NCBI RefSeq assembly: GCF_001295975.1
Contig: NZ_LJHU01000011.1
Span: forward strand, 35,812-99,811
DNA: 64,000 nt
Direction of reading: 5' to 3'
From: Brevundimonas sp. AAP58
Lineage (GTDB): Bacteria > Pseudomonadota > Alphaproteobacteria > Caulobacterales > Caulobacteraceae
The notes below the pieces were generated by a model that ran no database searches, was not told the DNA's origin, and saw only the letters and a list, made by a program, of their open reading frames with translations. Shown here in pieces: positions 42,147-50,490 of this stretch (its first letter is position 1; every line of letters begins with the position of its first letter). A program made the position numbers and the translations under genes.

Positions 42147-42929
42147 TCACCGCTCGACCATTCGGGTGTAGAGGTGCCAGGTAGCGTAACCAAGCACCGG
42201 CAGGACCACCGCGAGGCCGACGAACAGCGGCAAGGCGCCGAGCACCAGCAGGACGGCGACGCGGACGCCCCAGGAGGCGACCGTTGGCAGGTTGGCGCCC
42301 ACCGCGCGGATCGAGGTGCCGACGGCGGTGCCCGCGTCGACGGGCTTGTCCACCACCATCGGAAAGGACACGAGCGTCAGGAAGACGGTCAGGACGGCGA
42401 AGACGGCGCCGACGGCGTTGCCGACCAGGACCATGGTCCAGCCCTCGCGCGTGGAAAACAGCTGCTCGAACCCGCCGGCGATCGTCATGGGACCGACACG
42501 GGCGAGCGTGAGTTCGTAAATGACCCAGGCTGCCCCGATCCAGGCGGCGAAGAAGACCAGCGACATCAGGGTCAACATGACCAGCGGGGTCCGACTGCGG
42601 CCGTTCAGCGGATCAAAGAAGTGGCGGTAGCTGGAGGAAATGCCGAGATCGCGCCGGCGCGCGATCTCGTAGAAGCCAGCGGCGACGGCCGGTCCCATCA
42701 CGGACAGCCCAGCGACGAGCGGGAAGAAGACAGGGAGCAGCCGGTCGTTAAGAGCGATAGCGGCGGTCAGCAGGCCGAGAACCGGATAGAGGACCGCCAG
42801 CACCAGGATGTCGCCGCGCTTGGCGTTGAAGTCCTTCCACCCCTCCGCCAAGGCCCAGTCGAGGTCACGTCCGGTGATACGGTGAATGGCAGGTGCACTG
42901 GAACGCGGGGCGACGGGAATGCTGGACAT
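42147..42929 (-). CDS. DUF2189 family integral membrane protein
   Basis: A 260-residue protein beginning with HRITGRDLDWALAEGWKDFNAKRGDILVLAVLYPVLG, the typical DUF2189 opening, followed by about six membrane helices. Function unknown. The start at ATG 42929 has GGAG upstream. Its stop directly abuts the stop of the convergent MFS gene. The next gene on the other side (atpI) is 624 bp away. Confidence 0.85.
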   Translation of the reverse strand: MSSIPVAPRSSAPAIHRITGRDLDWALAEGWKDFNAKRGDILVLAVLYPVLGLLTAAIALNDRLLPVFFPLVAGLSVMGPAVAAGFYEIARRRDLGISSSYRHFFDPLNGRSRTPLVMLTLMSLVFFAAWIGAAWVIYELTLARVGPMTIAGGFEQLFSTREGWTMVLVGNAVGAVFAVLTVFLTLVSFPMVVDKPVDAGTAVGTSIRAVGANLPTVASWGVRVAVLLVLGALPLFVGLAVVLPVLGYATWHLYTRMVER

Positions 42930-43553
42930 GGCAAGCTCCGGAAGGCGGTCGACGGCGGCAGTCTCTCTTTGGTCAGGATACGCTGAGCGCATCGGGGGGT
43001 TACCGGAAGCTAGGCGCGCGCGGGCGCGGAGGCCAGCGCGATCCCGTCACGGTTGGGTGATCGCCGGCGCTCGGTCCCCCTTTGCTGAAGAAGCCGGATC
43101 TCATTTTGTCTATCCGATCATCCAAGGCTGCCCGGGTTGTCTGCTGGCCATCCGCACCCATCGCCTCGCCGCTCCTGCCCGCGCCGGATCGAGACAATCG
43201 CAAGCTCCCCATGCCCTGAATCGTTCATATGCCCCCTCGTCCCGCCCTGCGGGTCCGCCTTTGTCCAAGGAGCGCGCCGTATCCTGGACGTTTCAGATAG
43301 AGGTGCTCGACACCTGCGGCTTCTTCACCGCCCAACGCGGGCGGGCCCAGGCCATGGATATTGCCTCGCCCAGCCCGGGGTGAAGCGACATCGCCGCACC
43401 CTGATAAATTCCCATATACTTCAATGCGTTGGTTCCAAATCACGGCTTCTTGACCTTCCGCCCCCTCGCCTATAGGTTCCGCGCCGAATTCAGACCCCTG
43501 TCGGGGCCCGCAAAATCTTGCGCGGCCGGGCGGGGCCAGAAGCGCCAGAACCC
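42930..43553. other. Long gene-free region upstream of the ATP synthase operon
   Basis: A 624-bp stretch between divergently oriented DUF2189 and atpI. Open frames on both strands are short, without recognisable proteins; a 53-codon minus-strand frame starting inside 43000-43212 has a weak ribosome site but no family resemblance. The right end carries a candidate atp promoter. No tRNA or known small RNA was recognised by eye. Confidence 0.5.
43447..43474 (+). promoter_or_regulatory. Candidate promoter of the atp operon
   Basis: TTGACC followed about 15 bases later by TATAGG, in the sequence beginning CTTGACCTTCC near 43447, 80-100 bp before the atpI ATG. The -10 region CCTATAGG partly fits the Caulobacter housekeeping pattern. 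Judged by eye only. Confidence 0.4.
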
Positions 43554-43919
43554 ATGTCCACCCCACCGGAATCGCGCGAAGAGGCGATCGCTCGCCTCAA
43601 TCGCTCCGCATCCGCGCTGGAGGCGGCGGCCACGTCCGACAAGACCGCCGAGGCGGTCGCACAGGCGGTGGCGGGCAAGGCCTACCGGATCGTCGCCGAG
43701 CTGATCGGCGGGGTCCTGGTCGGTCTGGCGCTGGGCTTCGTCGTCGACCGCTTCGCGGGCACGACGCCGTGGGGACTGATTGGCGGCGTGCTCTTCGGGT
43801 TCGCCGTCTCGATCTGGATGGCGTGGCGGACGACCAAACGTCTCCAGGCCGAGGCCGATGCGGCCGGGGTGGTCCCGAAGTCCATCCCGTTCGACGATGA
43901 AGACAACGAGGAGCGATAG
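43554..43919 (+). CDS. atpI: ATP synthase assembly protein AtpI
   Basis: A 121-residue protein with two membrane helices (about 47-64 and 71-91, separated by AGTTPWG) preceded by an Ala-rich helical N terminus. It is the AtpI/Gct1-type subunit that helps assemble the c-ring and heads F0 operons in alphaproteobacteria. Its stop is 3 bases before the atpB TTG. Confidence 0.88.
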   Translation: MSTPPESREEAIARLNRSASALEAAATSDKTAEAVAQAVAGKAYRIVAELIGGVLVGLALGFVVDRFAGTTPWGLIGGVLFGFAVSIWMAWRTTKRLQAEADAAGVVPKSIPFDDEDNEER

Positions 43920-43922
43920 GCT

Positions 43923-44717
43923 TTGGCCGATCCGATCGAACAGTTCGAAGTGAAACCGATCCCCGGCCTTGAGTTCGGCGAGGTGACGCTGCCTGTGCTC
44001 GGCGCTCAGCAGATCGCCGTGACGAACTCGCACGTCGCCATGACCATCGCCTTCGCCCTCGTCGTTCTGTTCCTGACCGCCGTGACTTCGGGCGCCAAGG
44101 TCGTTCCCGGCCGGCTTCAGTCGGCGGGCGAGACCCTGTTCAGCATGATCGACGGGGTGACCGACTCGATCATCGGACACGAAGGCCGCAAATACTTCCC
44201 CTTCGTCTTCACCCTGTTCACCCTCGTGCTGGGCATGAACCTGCTGGGCATGTTCCTGACCTTCACGGCGACGTCGCAGCTGGCCGTCACCGGAACGCTG
44301 GCGCTGATCACCATCCTGCTGGTCGTCGGCATCGGCGTTGCCAAGCACGGCCTGGGCTTCTTCCTCCTGTTCTGGCCAACCTCGGCGCCTCTGGCGATCC
44401 GCCCGGTCGTGGGCCTGATCGAGTTCCTGTCCTTCCTGCTGCGCCCGATCACGCTCGCGCTTCGTCTGTTCGGCAACATGCTGGGCGGCCACATCGCGCT
44501 GAAGATCTTCGCCGGCTTCGTCGTGAGCCTCGGCATCGTTGCCTTCAGCGGCGAGGGCATCGGCGTGTTCGGCCTTCCGCTGGCAGGCCTGTCGATGGTC
44601 ATGGTCGTCGCCATCACCGCTCTCGAGTTCCTCGTGGCCTTCCTCCAGGCCTTCGTCTTCGCCGTTCTGGCCAGCATCTATCTCAACGATGTGGTCAACC
44701 TGGGTCACGGGCACTAA
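43923..44717 (+). CDS. atpB: F0F1 ATP synthase subunit a
   Basis: Proton-channel stator subunit, 264 residues. The essential Arg is in LALRLFGNMLGGH, and the C-terminal helices (ALEFLVAFLQAFVFAVLASIYLNDV) are typical. The frame starts at a TTG (43923) after GAGGAGCGA in the end of atpI; no nearer ATG gives a full N terminus (MADPIEQFEVKPI). Second gene of the F0 operon. Confidence 0.95.
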   Translation: MADPIEQFEVKPIPGLEFGEVTLPVLGAQQIAVTNSHVAMTIAFALVVLFLTAVTSGAKVVPGRLQSAGETLFSMIDGVTDSIIGHEGRKYFPFVFTLFTLVLGMNLLGMFLTFTATSQLAVTGTLALITILLVVGIGVAKHGLGFFLLFWPTSAPLAIRPVVGLIEFLSFLLRPITLALRLFGNMLGGHIALKIFAGFVVSLGIVAFSGEGIGVFGLPLAGLSMVMVVAITALEFLVAFLQAFVFAVLASIYLNDVVNLGHGH

Positions 44718-44774
44718 GCCCCGACCCAGCCGCTCAACCCCTCCTTCCAACCCCGACTGAATAGGATCACCAAC

Positions 44775-44999
44775 ATGGAAGCCGACTCGTTCAAGTACTT
44801 CGGTATCGGCCTGGCCACCCTGGGCATGCTCGGCGCCGGCATCGGCGTGGGCAACATCTTCGGCCAGTTCCTGGCCGGCGCCCTGCGCAACCCCTCGGCC
44901 GCCGCCTCGCAGGTCGGCAACCTGTTCGTGGGCGCCGCCCTGGTCGAGGCCCTGGGCATCCTGGCCTTCGTGCTCGGCATCCTGGCCTGGCTGGGCTAA
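44775..44999 (+). CDS. atpE: F0F1 ATP synthase subunit c
   Basis: A 74-residue, two-helix c-ring subunit. The polar loop has RNP at 38-40 and the proton-carrying carboxylate is Glu58 in [11 protein letters not shown] 44775 follows an AATAGGATC stretch. A strong hairpin lies just downstream (45025-45057), which may set the high c-subunit to b-subunit ratio. Confidence 0.96.
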   Translation: MEADSFKYFGIGLATLGMLGAGIGVGNIFGQFLAGALRNPSAAASQVGNLFVGAALVEALGILAFVLGILAWLG

Positions 45000-45024
45000 G
45001 GCCCACGCCGCTTCAGTGAAGACC

Positions 45025-45057
45025 GGCGGCGTTTCCTCCAGCCGAGGAAGCGCCGCC
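45025..45057 (+). terminator. Hairpin between atpE and atpF'
   Basis: A 13-bp stem, GGCGGCGTTTCCT against AGGAAGCGCCGCC with one G-U pair and a 7-base loop, lies 26 bases after the atpE stop. No T run follows, so it fits an attenuator or mRNA-processing/stability structure better than a full terminator. Confidence 0.6.
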
Positions 45058-45088
45058 GTCCTGTTTCCCCTTCCCGCAGACGGACGTC

Positions 45089-45652
45089 ATGGCCGCTCCT
45101 GAGAAAACCGACGAACACGGCGGAACCTACGCCACGACCGAAGCCGCGCACGGCGGCGGCGAGGCCGGTGGCCTGCCCCAGTTCGACACCTCGGTCTGGG
45201 CCGGGCAGATCGTCTATCTGCTGTTCCTCTTCTTCGTCCTCTACCTGCTGATCTCCAAGGTCTTCGCCCCGCGTCTGCGCCGGGTGATGGACGAGCGGGC
45301 CTCGACCATCTCGAACGCCATCGCGACCGCCCGCTCCGTCCAGGCCGAGGCCGCCGAGCAGGCCGCCGCCGCCAAGGCCGAGGTCGAGCAGGCCCGCAAC
45401 GACTCCCGCCGCCTGGCCGCAGAAGCCAAGGCCCGCGTCGCCGCCGACGCCGAGGCCCGCCGTCAGGCCGAGGAGGCCGAGGTCAACGCGAAGATCGAAG
45501 CCGCGGAAGCCCGCATCGCGGCCACCCGCGACGCCGCCATGGCCCACGTCTCGACCATCGCCGCCGACACGGCCTCGGCCATCGTCGAGCGACTGACCGG
45601 AAAGCCCGCCTCGGCCACGGAAGTCGCCGACGCCGTCAAGGGAGCCGTGTGA
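45089..45652 (+). CDS. atpF': F0F1 ATP synthase subunit b'
   Basis: A 187-residue peripheral-stalk subunit with a Gly/His-rich N terminus, one membrane helix (about 42-58, [15 protein letters not shown]) and a long Ala/Glu/Arg coiled coil. Phototrophs and alphaproteobacteria carry b' next to b. It is followed by atpF after 1 base. Confidence 0.94.
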   Translation: MAAPEKTDEHGGTYATTEAAHGGGEAGGLPQFDTSVWAGQIVYLLFLFFVLYLLISKVFAPRLRRVMDERASTISNAIATARSVQAEAAEQAAAAKAEVEQARNDSRRLAAEAKARVAADAEARRQAEEAEVNAKIEAAEARIAATRDAAMAHVSTIAADTASAIVERLTGKPASATEVADAVKGAV

Positions 45653-45653
45653 G

Positions 45654-46172
45654 ATGCCCTACTTTCTGAACTTCGACTACTTCTACCGCCTCGAAAATCC
45701 AGAACTGTGGGTCGGCATCGGCCTGGTCCTGTTCTTCGTGATCCTGGTGGTCGCGGGCGTGCCGAAACTGGTCGCCGGCCAGCTGGACGCCAAGGCCCAC
45801 AAGATCCAGTCCGACCTCGACGAGGCCGCGCGCCTGCGGGCCGAAGCCGAAGCCCTGCTGGCCCAGATCCGTGCCGAAAAGGCTGAGGCTGAAGCGCAGT
45901 CCAGGGCCATGCTTGCCGCCGCCGAGGCCGACGCCCGCCTGATGGAAGCCGAAGCCAAGGTCAAGCTGGAAGAGGCGCTCGCGCGTCGTCAGGCCATGGC
46001 CGAACGCCGCATCGCCTCCGCCGAGGCCCAGGCCGCGGCCGAGGTGAAAGCGGCCGCCGCCGACGTCGCCGCCCAGGCCGCCGAGACCATCCTCGCCGCC
46101 CGCGCAGCGACGGCCAAGACCGACCCGCAGCTCGACGCCGCGATCGCCCAGATCGGGACTCGCCTGAACTAA
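45654..46172 (+). CDS. atpF: F0F1 ATP synthase subunit b
   Basis: A 172-residue peripheral-stalk subunit: N-terminal helix ([18 protein letters not shown]) and a long right-handed coiled coil rich in Ala, Glu and Arg. The last gene of the F0 block; the F1 genes are not next to it, as is normal in alphaproteobacteria. Confidence 0.94.
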   Translation: MPYFLNFDYFYRLENPELWVGIGLVLFFVILVVAGVPKLVAGQLDAKAHKIQSDLDEAARLRAEAEALLAQIRAEKAEAEAQSRAMLAAAEADARLMEAEAKVKLEEALARRQAMAERRIASAEAQAAAEVKAAAADVAAQAAETILAARAATAKTDPQLDAAIAQIGTRLN

Positions 46173-46189
46173 CTCCGCCTTGGCATCTC

Positions 46190-46228
46190 GGAAGGCGCGA
46201 AGCGCCTATCCGGGACGGGCTGCCTTCC
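46190..46228 (+). terminator. Possible structured end of the atp transcript
   Basis: Outer arms GGAAGGC (46190-46196) and GCCTTCC (46222-46228), with a smaller GGCGC/GCGCC hairpin nested at 46194-46206, follow the atpF stop. There is no T run; termination is only a suggestion. Confidence 0.3.
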
Positions 46229-46233
46229 AGGAC

Positions 46234-46710
46234 TCAATGGGCGGGCGCCGCCCCGCTCATATCCCCGTGTTTGGCTCTCTTCTCCCGCTCCATCAGCCGG
46301 GCGTAGACGTTGCCCAGCACTATGCCGAAGACGATGTGCGTGGCCAGCATCCAGGCCACCACGGCGAAGCCGCCGCCAGCGTTGAACATGCGGGGATCGC
46401 CGAACATCACGGCGCCGCCCATCATCACGACCCAGGCGCTGACCGCGAAGACGATGCCCTTGGTCTCCGGCGTCTGGGTCGGAACTCTTGGGCAGAGCAC
46501 GCCGAACAGCGCCCCTAGCACAAGCGTCCCGACGAGGAAGTGGGCGATCCATCCGACCAGCAGGTTGCCTTCCATGCCGATCAGCGTGGCGACGACCGAT
46601 GGAAATGGCTGGATCCAGGGCCCCGCAACCACATTCACGGCCTCGAGGATCGATACGGCAACGGTGGCGACAAAACCCGCGACCATGCCCTTTTGTACGC
46701 GTGACATCAT
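46234..46710 (-). CDS. Four-helix membrane protein (DUF6789-like)
   Basis: A 158-residue protein with four hydrophobic segments (about 7-30, 43-65, 82-102 and 112-135) and a short basic C-terminal tail. The KGMVAGFVATVAVSILEAVN opening resembles the DUF6789 group; family assignment is from memory of its pattern. ATG 46710 has GGAGG about 10 bases upstream. Convergent with the atp operon. Confidence 0.7.
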   Translation of the reverse strand: MMSRVQKGMVAGFVATVAVSILEAVNVVAGPWIQPFPSVVATLIGMEGNLLVGWIAHFLVGTLVLGALFGVLCPRVPTQTPETKGIVFAVSAWVVMMGGAVMFGDPRMFNAGGGFAVVAWMLATHIVFGIVLGNVYARLMEREKRAKHGDMSGAAPAH

Positions 46711-46817
46711 AACGACAGCGCCTCCCAACGCTTCTTTCGTTCCGATAACGCGCCTTGCAGCATACGCCTGTCCGTTGCCGGGCAGAATGTCGCAGGCTTC
46801 ACAAGTCTGTGCTTCGC

Positions 46818-47750
46818 TTATGCGAAACGCACGTCGAGCTCTGCCTCGGTCATGTCGAACAGCCGGGCCGCATCGGGCTCGACCAGAGCATGCGGCTCTG
46901 CCTTCGCTAGCCCCGGCGGCCCCCTCATCTCCCTGGCCTTCTGCGGCCCGACGAAGGCCCCCGGTCCGATCGCGGGATCGGTCGCCGCCATCAGGATCGG
47001 CAGGGCTCCGTCCGCCGCCGAATGGCTGATGAAGGGCTCGATGAACGGCCGATAGACCAGCTGCATCACTGCCCGGCTAACGGGTCGGCGCCCCAGAGGC
47101 CCGGACCCGATCAACCCGGTCCGCGCATACCCCGGATGCGCCACCACGCTGGTCAGGCCCCACCCGTTCGCCCGGCTCCTCCGATCCAACTCCAGCCCGA
47201 ACATCAGCATCGCCAGCTTCGTCTGCCCGTAGACCGGCCAGGGCTTGTAGCCCGTCCGATAGTTCAGATCATCGAACCGCAACCGCCCCTGCCGATGCAT
47301 GATGCTCGACAGCTGCACCACCCGCGCCGACCCCGCCTTCAGCAGCGGCATGAGCCGCGCCGTCAGGGCGAAGTGCCCCAGATAGTTCGTCGCCCACTGC
47401 AGCTCGTGACGATCCTCGGTCTCCTGCCGAGGCTCCACCGCCATGATGCCTGCATTGTTCACCAGCACATGGATCGGCGATCCGTCCGCCAGCATCCGCT
47501 CCGCGAACGCCGTAACCGACCGCTGCTTCGACAGATCCAGCGCCTCGACCCTCAGCCGGGCCTTGGGAACCTCACGCCGGATGCGCTTGGCCGCCGCCTC
47601 GCCTCGGTTGACATCGCGCACCGCCAGGATCACCTCGGCACCCTTGCGGGCCAGCTCCAGCGCGGTCTCATAGCCGGTGCCGCTGTTGGCCCCGGTGACG
47701 ATGGCCAGACGGCCGGTCTGGTCGGGAATGTCGCGGGTGGTCCAGGTCAT
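46818..47750 (-). CDS. Short-chain dehydrogenase/reductase (retinol dehydrogenase-like)
   Basis: A 310-residue NADP-type SDR. Cofactor motif TGANSGTGYETA (about 19-30), NNAGI, and the catalytic Tyr-x3-Lys in YGQTKLA, with Ser in VVQLSSI. The LNYRTGYKPWPVYGQTK segment and WATNYLGHF are typical of the retinol/protochlorophyllide-like SDR subgroup; substrate unknown. ATG 47750 follows GAGGA. Divergent from a TetR gene across a 70-bp region with a 13-bp palindrome, so probably its target. Confidence 0.88.
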   Translation of the reverse strand: MTWTTRDIPDQTGRLAIVTGANSGTGYETALELARKGAEVILAVRDVNRGEAAAKRIRREVPKARLRVEALDLSKQRSVTAFAERMLADGSPIHVLVNNAGIMAVEPRQETEDRHELQWATNYLGHFALTARLMPLLKAGSARVVQLSSIMHRQGRLRFDDLNYRTGYKPWPVYGQTKLAMLMFGLELDRRSRANGWGLTSVVAHPGYARTGLIGSGPLGRRPVSRAVMQLVYRPFIEPFISHSAADGALPILMAATDPAIGPGAFVGPQKAREMRGPPGLAKAEPHALVEPDAARLFDMTEAELDVRFA

Positions 47751-47804
47751 GGGAGTGGTCCTCTAGGTGTCCAGGCCGAAATCGAAACGGTCGCTAGACA
47801 TATC

Positions 47805-47817
47805 TGCACTGCGTGCA
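47805..47817. promoter_or_regulatory. Palindrome in the SDR/TetR divergent promoter
   Basis: TGCAC-TGC-GTGCA, a 13-bp inverted repeat 4 bp before the preferred TetR start codon. A further GTGCA lies at 47830-47834. Likely operator for the adjacent TetR repressor. Confidence 0.5.
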
Positions 47818-47820
47818 AAT

Positions 47821-48432
47821 ATGCAAGAGGTGCAAACCGAGACCGAACAACCCGGCCTGCGCGAACGAAAACGCGCCGACACCCACGCTCGCATCCATCA
47901 GGCGGCGCTGGCCCTGTTCGCGCGCCAGGGCTTCGAGGCCACGACGCTGGACGACATCGCCGCCGCCGCCGGGGTGTCGCGCCGAAGCCTGTTCCACTAT
48001 TTCGGCTCCAAGGAGGACATCGTCCTCTCGACCAAGGCCGGTCTCGCCGAACTGATCGAGGCCGCCATCGCGCGCCGTCCCGCCGACGAGCCCCTGCTGG
48101 AGATGGCCGAGCACGCTCTGACCGACATGGCCCAGGATTTTCAGGGTCCCGAGGCGCGGGCACTGGCCCGCCTGATCCACGACACGCCCGCTCTGCGCGC
48201 CGGCGACCACGCCAGGTACGAAGCCCTGGAACACCGCATGGCCTCGGCGCTCGCCGCGAGAAAGGGTCTGCCCGCCGACGACCTTCAGGCCCGCGTGGTC
48301 GCCACCACCGCCGTCGGCGTGCTTCGCATGGCGACCGAGACCTGGCTCGCCGCCGACGATTCGCGCGGTCCGGAAGTCCATGGCAAGGCTGCGTTCATGG
48401 CGTTACGGGCGGCCACAACGGCGAAGCGATAG
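47821..48432 (+). CDS. TetR-family transcriptional regulator
   Basis: A 203-residue repressor-type protein with the TetR N-terminal helix-turn-helix (IHQAALALFARQGFEATTLDDIAAAAGVSRRSLFHYFGSKEDIV, about 26-69) and a C-terminal ligand/dimer domain ending in RAATTAKR. The start taken is ATG 47821; a GTG at 47767 would be further upstream and inside the divergent promoter. It probably represses the SDR gene and itself. Confidence 0.88.
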   Translation: MQEVQTETEQPGLRERKRADTHARIHQAALALFARQGFEATTLDDIAAAAGVSRRSLFHYFGSKEDIVLSTKAGLAELIEAAIARRPADEPLLEMAEHALTDMAQDFQGPEARALARLIHDTPALRAGDHARYEALEHRMASALAARKGLPADDLQARVVATTAVGVLRMATETWLAADDSRGPEVHGKAAFMALRAATTAKR

Positions 48433-48445
48433 CCCCTTTCGCCAA

Positions 48446-48658
48446 CTAGAGCTGATCCGGCGTCAGACCCGTTCTCTTCGCGATGCGGGCGAGCATCTTC
48501 GGCCCGATCTCTTCCCGGTCATGAAACGCGAAAACAAAATCGTCACGTCCCTGCCGAGCTAGAACGCGATGAGACCCGGACCGCCTCTTCTCGGCCCAGC
48601 CTTGACGGAGCAACGCGGCGAGGAGGCGAGACGCCTTCACGCTCGGCCAGTCGCTCAT
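48446..48658 (-). CDS. hicA: HicA-type mRNA interferase toxin
   Basis: A 70-residue protein of the HicA/YcfA double-stranded-RNA-binding-like fold: SVKASRLLAALLRQGWAEKRRSGSHRVL with the catalytic His30 in GSHR, and a C-terminal EIGPKMLARIAKRTGL. The ATG overlaps the hicB stop (ATGA). Antitoxin-first order differs from the classical hicA-hicB order but is common among reversed HicBA loci. Confidence 0.82.
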   Translation of the reverse strand: MSDWPSVKASRLLAALLRQGWAEKRRSGSHRVLARQGRDDFVFAFHDREEIGPKMLARIAKRTGLTPDQL

Positions 48659-48852
48659 GCGGCGGCGAACAGTCCATCGACTTCCGGAGCCGGTTCACCG
48701 TTCTCCAGGCGATCGGCGAGGATGCGCAGAACCAGAGCCTCGACCCGAGCGAGCGCCTCCGACCGCGTGGCCCCATAAGCGAGGGCCCCTGGAATCGCGT
48801 CCACCTCCGCGATCCACCGCCCGTCGTCTTCGCGCTCGAACTCGACCTTCAT
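48655..48852 (-). CDS. hicB: HicB-type antitoxin
   Basis: A 65-residue protein with the HicB N-terminal partial-RNase-H-like fold: FEREDDGRWIAEVDAIPGALAYGATRSEALARVEALVLRIL. There is no obvious C-terminal DNA-binding domain, so it is a short form. ATG 48852 has a GGGGG stretch upstream. It lies 40 bases after gcvPB on the same strand and overlaps hicA. Confidence 0.82.
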   Translation of the reverse strand: MKVEFEREDDGRWIAEVDAIPGALAYGATRSEALARVEALVLRILADRLENGEPAPEVDGLFAAA

Positions 48853-48892
48853 GCCCCCATGATCGTCGAACGAGGGCGAGATGTCGACCGCC

Positions 48893-50476
48893 CTACTCCG
48901 CCGCCATGTTGTGCCCTTCCGGCGCGGTCCAGCGCAGTCGGGGCGAGCGGGCAGCGCGGGTCTCGTCCAGACGGCGCAGAGGCGCATGGAAGGGCGCGTT
49001 TTTGAACCGGTCGACCTCGCCGGCCTTGGCGGCCTGGGCCAGCAGGCGCAGGGCGTTGATGAACCGGTCCAGCTCGGCCTTGGACTCCGTCTCGGTCGGC
49101 TCGATCAGCATGGCCCCGTGCACGACCAGGGGGAAGTACATGGTCATGGGGTGGAAGCCCTCGTCGATCATCGCCTTGGCGAAGTCCAGCGTGGTGATCT
49201 CCGTGCCCTTCAGCCATTCGTCGTCGAACAGGGCCTCGTGCATGCAGGGGCCGTCGGGGAAGGCGGCGCTCATCACGTCCGACAGCCGGGCCTTGATGTA
49301 GTTGGCGTTCAGAACCGCGTCCTCGGCGACCTGGCACAGGCCGTCGGAGCCATGGCTCATCATGTAGCTGAGGGCGCGGACGAACATGCCCATCTGGCCG
49401 TTGAAGGCGCACATGCGGCCGAACGCCTGGGCCGCCTCGTCCTCGCCGCGCTCGATCAGCTTGAAGCCGTCGCCGTCGGCCACGACCCACGGGGCCGGCG
49501 CGAAAGGCGCGAGGGCTTCGGACAGCACCACCGGACCGGCCCCCGGCCCGCCCCCGCCGTGCGGCGTCGAGAAGGTCTTGTGCAGGTTGATGTGCATGGC
49601 GTCGACGCCCAGGTCGCCCGGTCGCACCCGGCCGACGATGGCGTTGAAGTTGGCACCGTCGCAGTAGAAATAGGCTCCCGCTTCGTGCGTCAGCCGCGCG
49701 ATCTCGATGATGTCACGCTCGAACAGGCCGCAGGTGTTGGGGTTGGTCACCATGATGGCGGCGACGTCGTCACCCAGCTTGGACGCCAGGTCGGCCACGT
49801 CCACGCGGCCGTCATCGGTCTGGGCCACTTCAACGACGGTGTAGCCGACGAAGGCCGCCGTGGCCGGGTTTGTTCCGTGGGCCGAGGTCGGCACCAGGAC
49901 CTTGCGGCGCTTCAGGTGTTCGCCCGACGCCTCGTGCGCGGCGCGGATGGCCATCAGGCCGCAGAGCTCGCCGTGGGCACCCGCCTTGGGCGACATGGCC
50001 ACCGCCGGCATGCCGGTCAGGGTCTTCAGCCAGTGGGCCAGGGTGTCCATCAGCTCCAGAGCGCCCTGCACAGTCGAGACCGGCTGCAGGGGGTGGATGT
50101 CGGAAAAGCCCGGCAGGCGCGCCATCTTCTCGTTAAGGCGCGGATTGTGCTTCATCGTGCACGAACCGAGCGGATAGAGCGCCAGGTCGATGGCGTGGTT
50201 CTTCTGGCTGAGCCGCACGTAGTGGCGCATCGCCTCGGGCTCGGCGAGCCCCGGCAGGCCGATCGGATCGCGGCGGACGAGGTCGCCCAGATCGCCGCCG
50301 TCGGACTTCGGTTCGGCCAGATCGACGCCGGTCTTGAACCAGCCGTCGCCCTCGAAGATCAGGGGCTCGTCCTGCAGCAGGCCGCGCCCGCCGGTCAGGG
50401 TCGGGTGCTTGTAGTCATGATCCGGCGTGGACGGAGCCGGAGCGGTCGGACGGCCGACGGTGTTCATGGTGCTCAT
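48893..50476 (-). CDS. gcvPB: Glycine dehydrogenase (decarboxylating) subunit 2
   Basis: The P-protein subunit that holds PLP, 527 residues. The Schiff-base Lys is in HINLHKTFSTPHGGGGPG; SCTMKHNPRLNEK and PTSAHGTNPATA are also conserved. It pairs with gcvPA to decarboxylate glycine and transfer the aminomethyl group to the H protein. ATG 50476 follows AGGAAG; a GTG lies one codon before it. The gene starts 14 bases after gcvPA. Confidence 0.96.
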   Translation of the reverse strand: MSTMNTVGRPTAPAPSTPDHDYKHPTLTGGRGLLQDEPLIFEGDGWFKTGVDLAEPKSDGGDLGDLVRRDPIGLPGLAEPEAMRHYVRLSQKNHAIDLALYPLGSCTMKHNPRLNEKMARLPGFSDIHPLQPVSTVQGALELMDTLAHWLKTLTGMPAVAMSPKAGAHGELCGLMAIRAAHEASGEHLKRRKVLVPTSAHGTNPATAAFVGYTVVEVAQTDDGRVDVADLASKLGDDVAAIMVTNPNTCGLFERDIIEIARLTHEAGAYFYCDGANFNAIVGRVRPGDLGVDAMHINLHKTFSTPHGGGGPGAGPVVLSEALAPFAPAPWVVADGDGFKLIERGEDEAAQAFGRMCAFNGQMGMFVRALSYMMSHGSDGLCQVAEDAVLNANYIKARLSDVMSAAFPDGPCMHEALFDDEWLKGTEITTLDFAKAMIDEGFHPMTMYFPLVVHGAMLIEPTETESKAELDRFINALRLLAQAAKAGEVDRFKNAPFHAPLRRLDETRAARSPRLRWTAPEGHNMAAE

Positions 50477-50490
50477 CACTCAGGCTTCCT

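Noticed and set aside
43000..43212. 70-codon minus-strand frame in the region upstream of atpI
   Set aside because: No recognisable family, weak ribosome site and no neighbour on the same transcript; not supported as a gene.
46818..47750. Light-dependent protochlorophyllide reductase
   Set aside because: The protein is an SDR with some similarity in pattern, but it is outside the PGC, paired with a TetR gene, and the POR-specific segments are not evident; DPOR genes are present instead.
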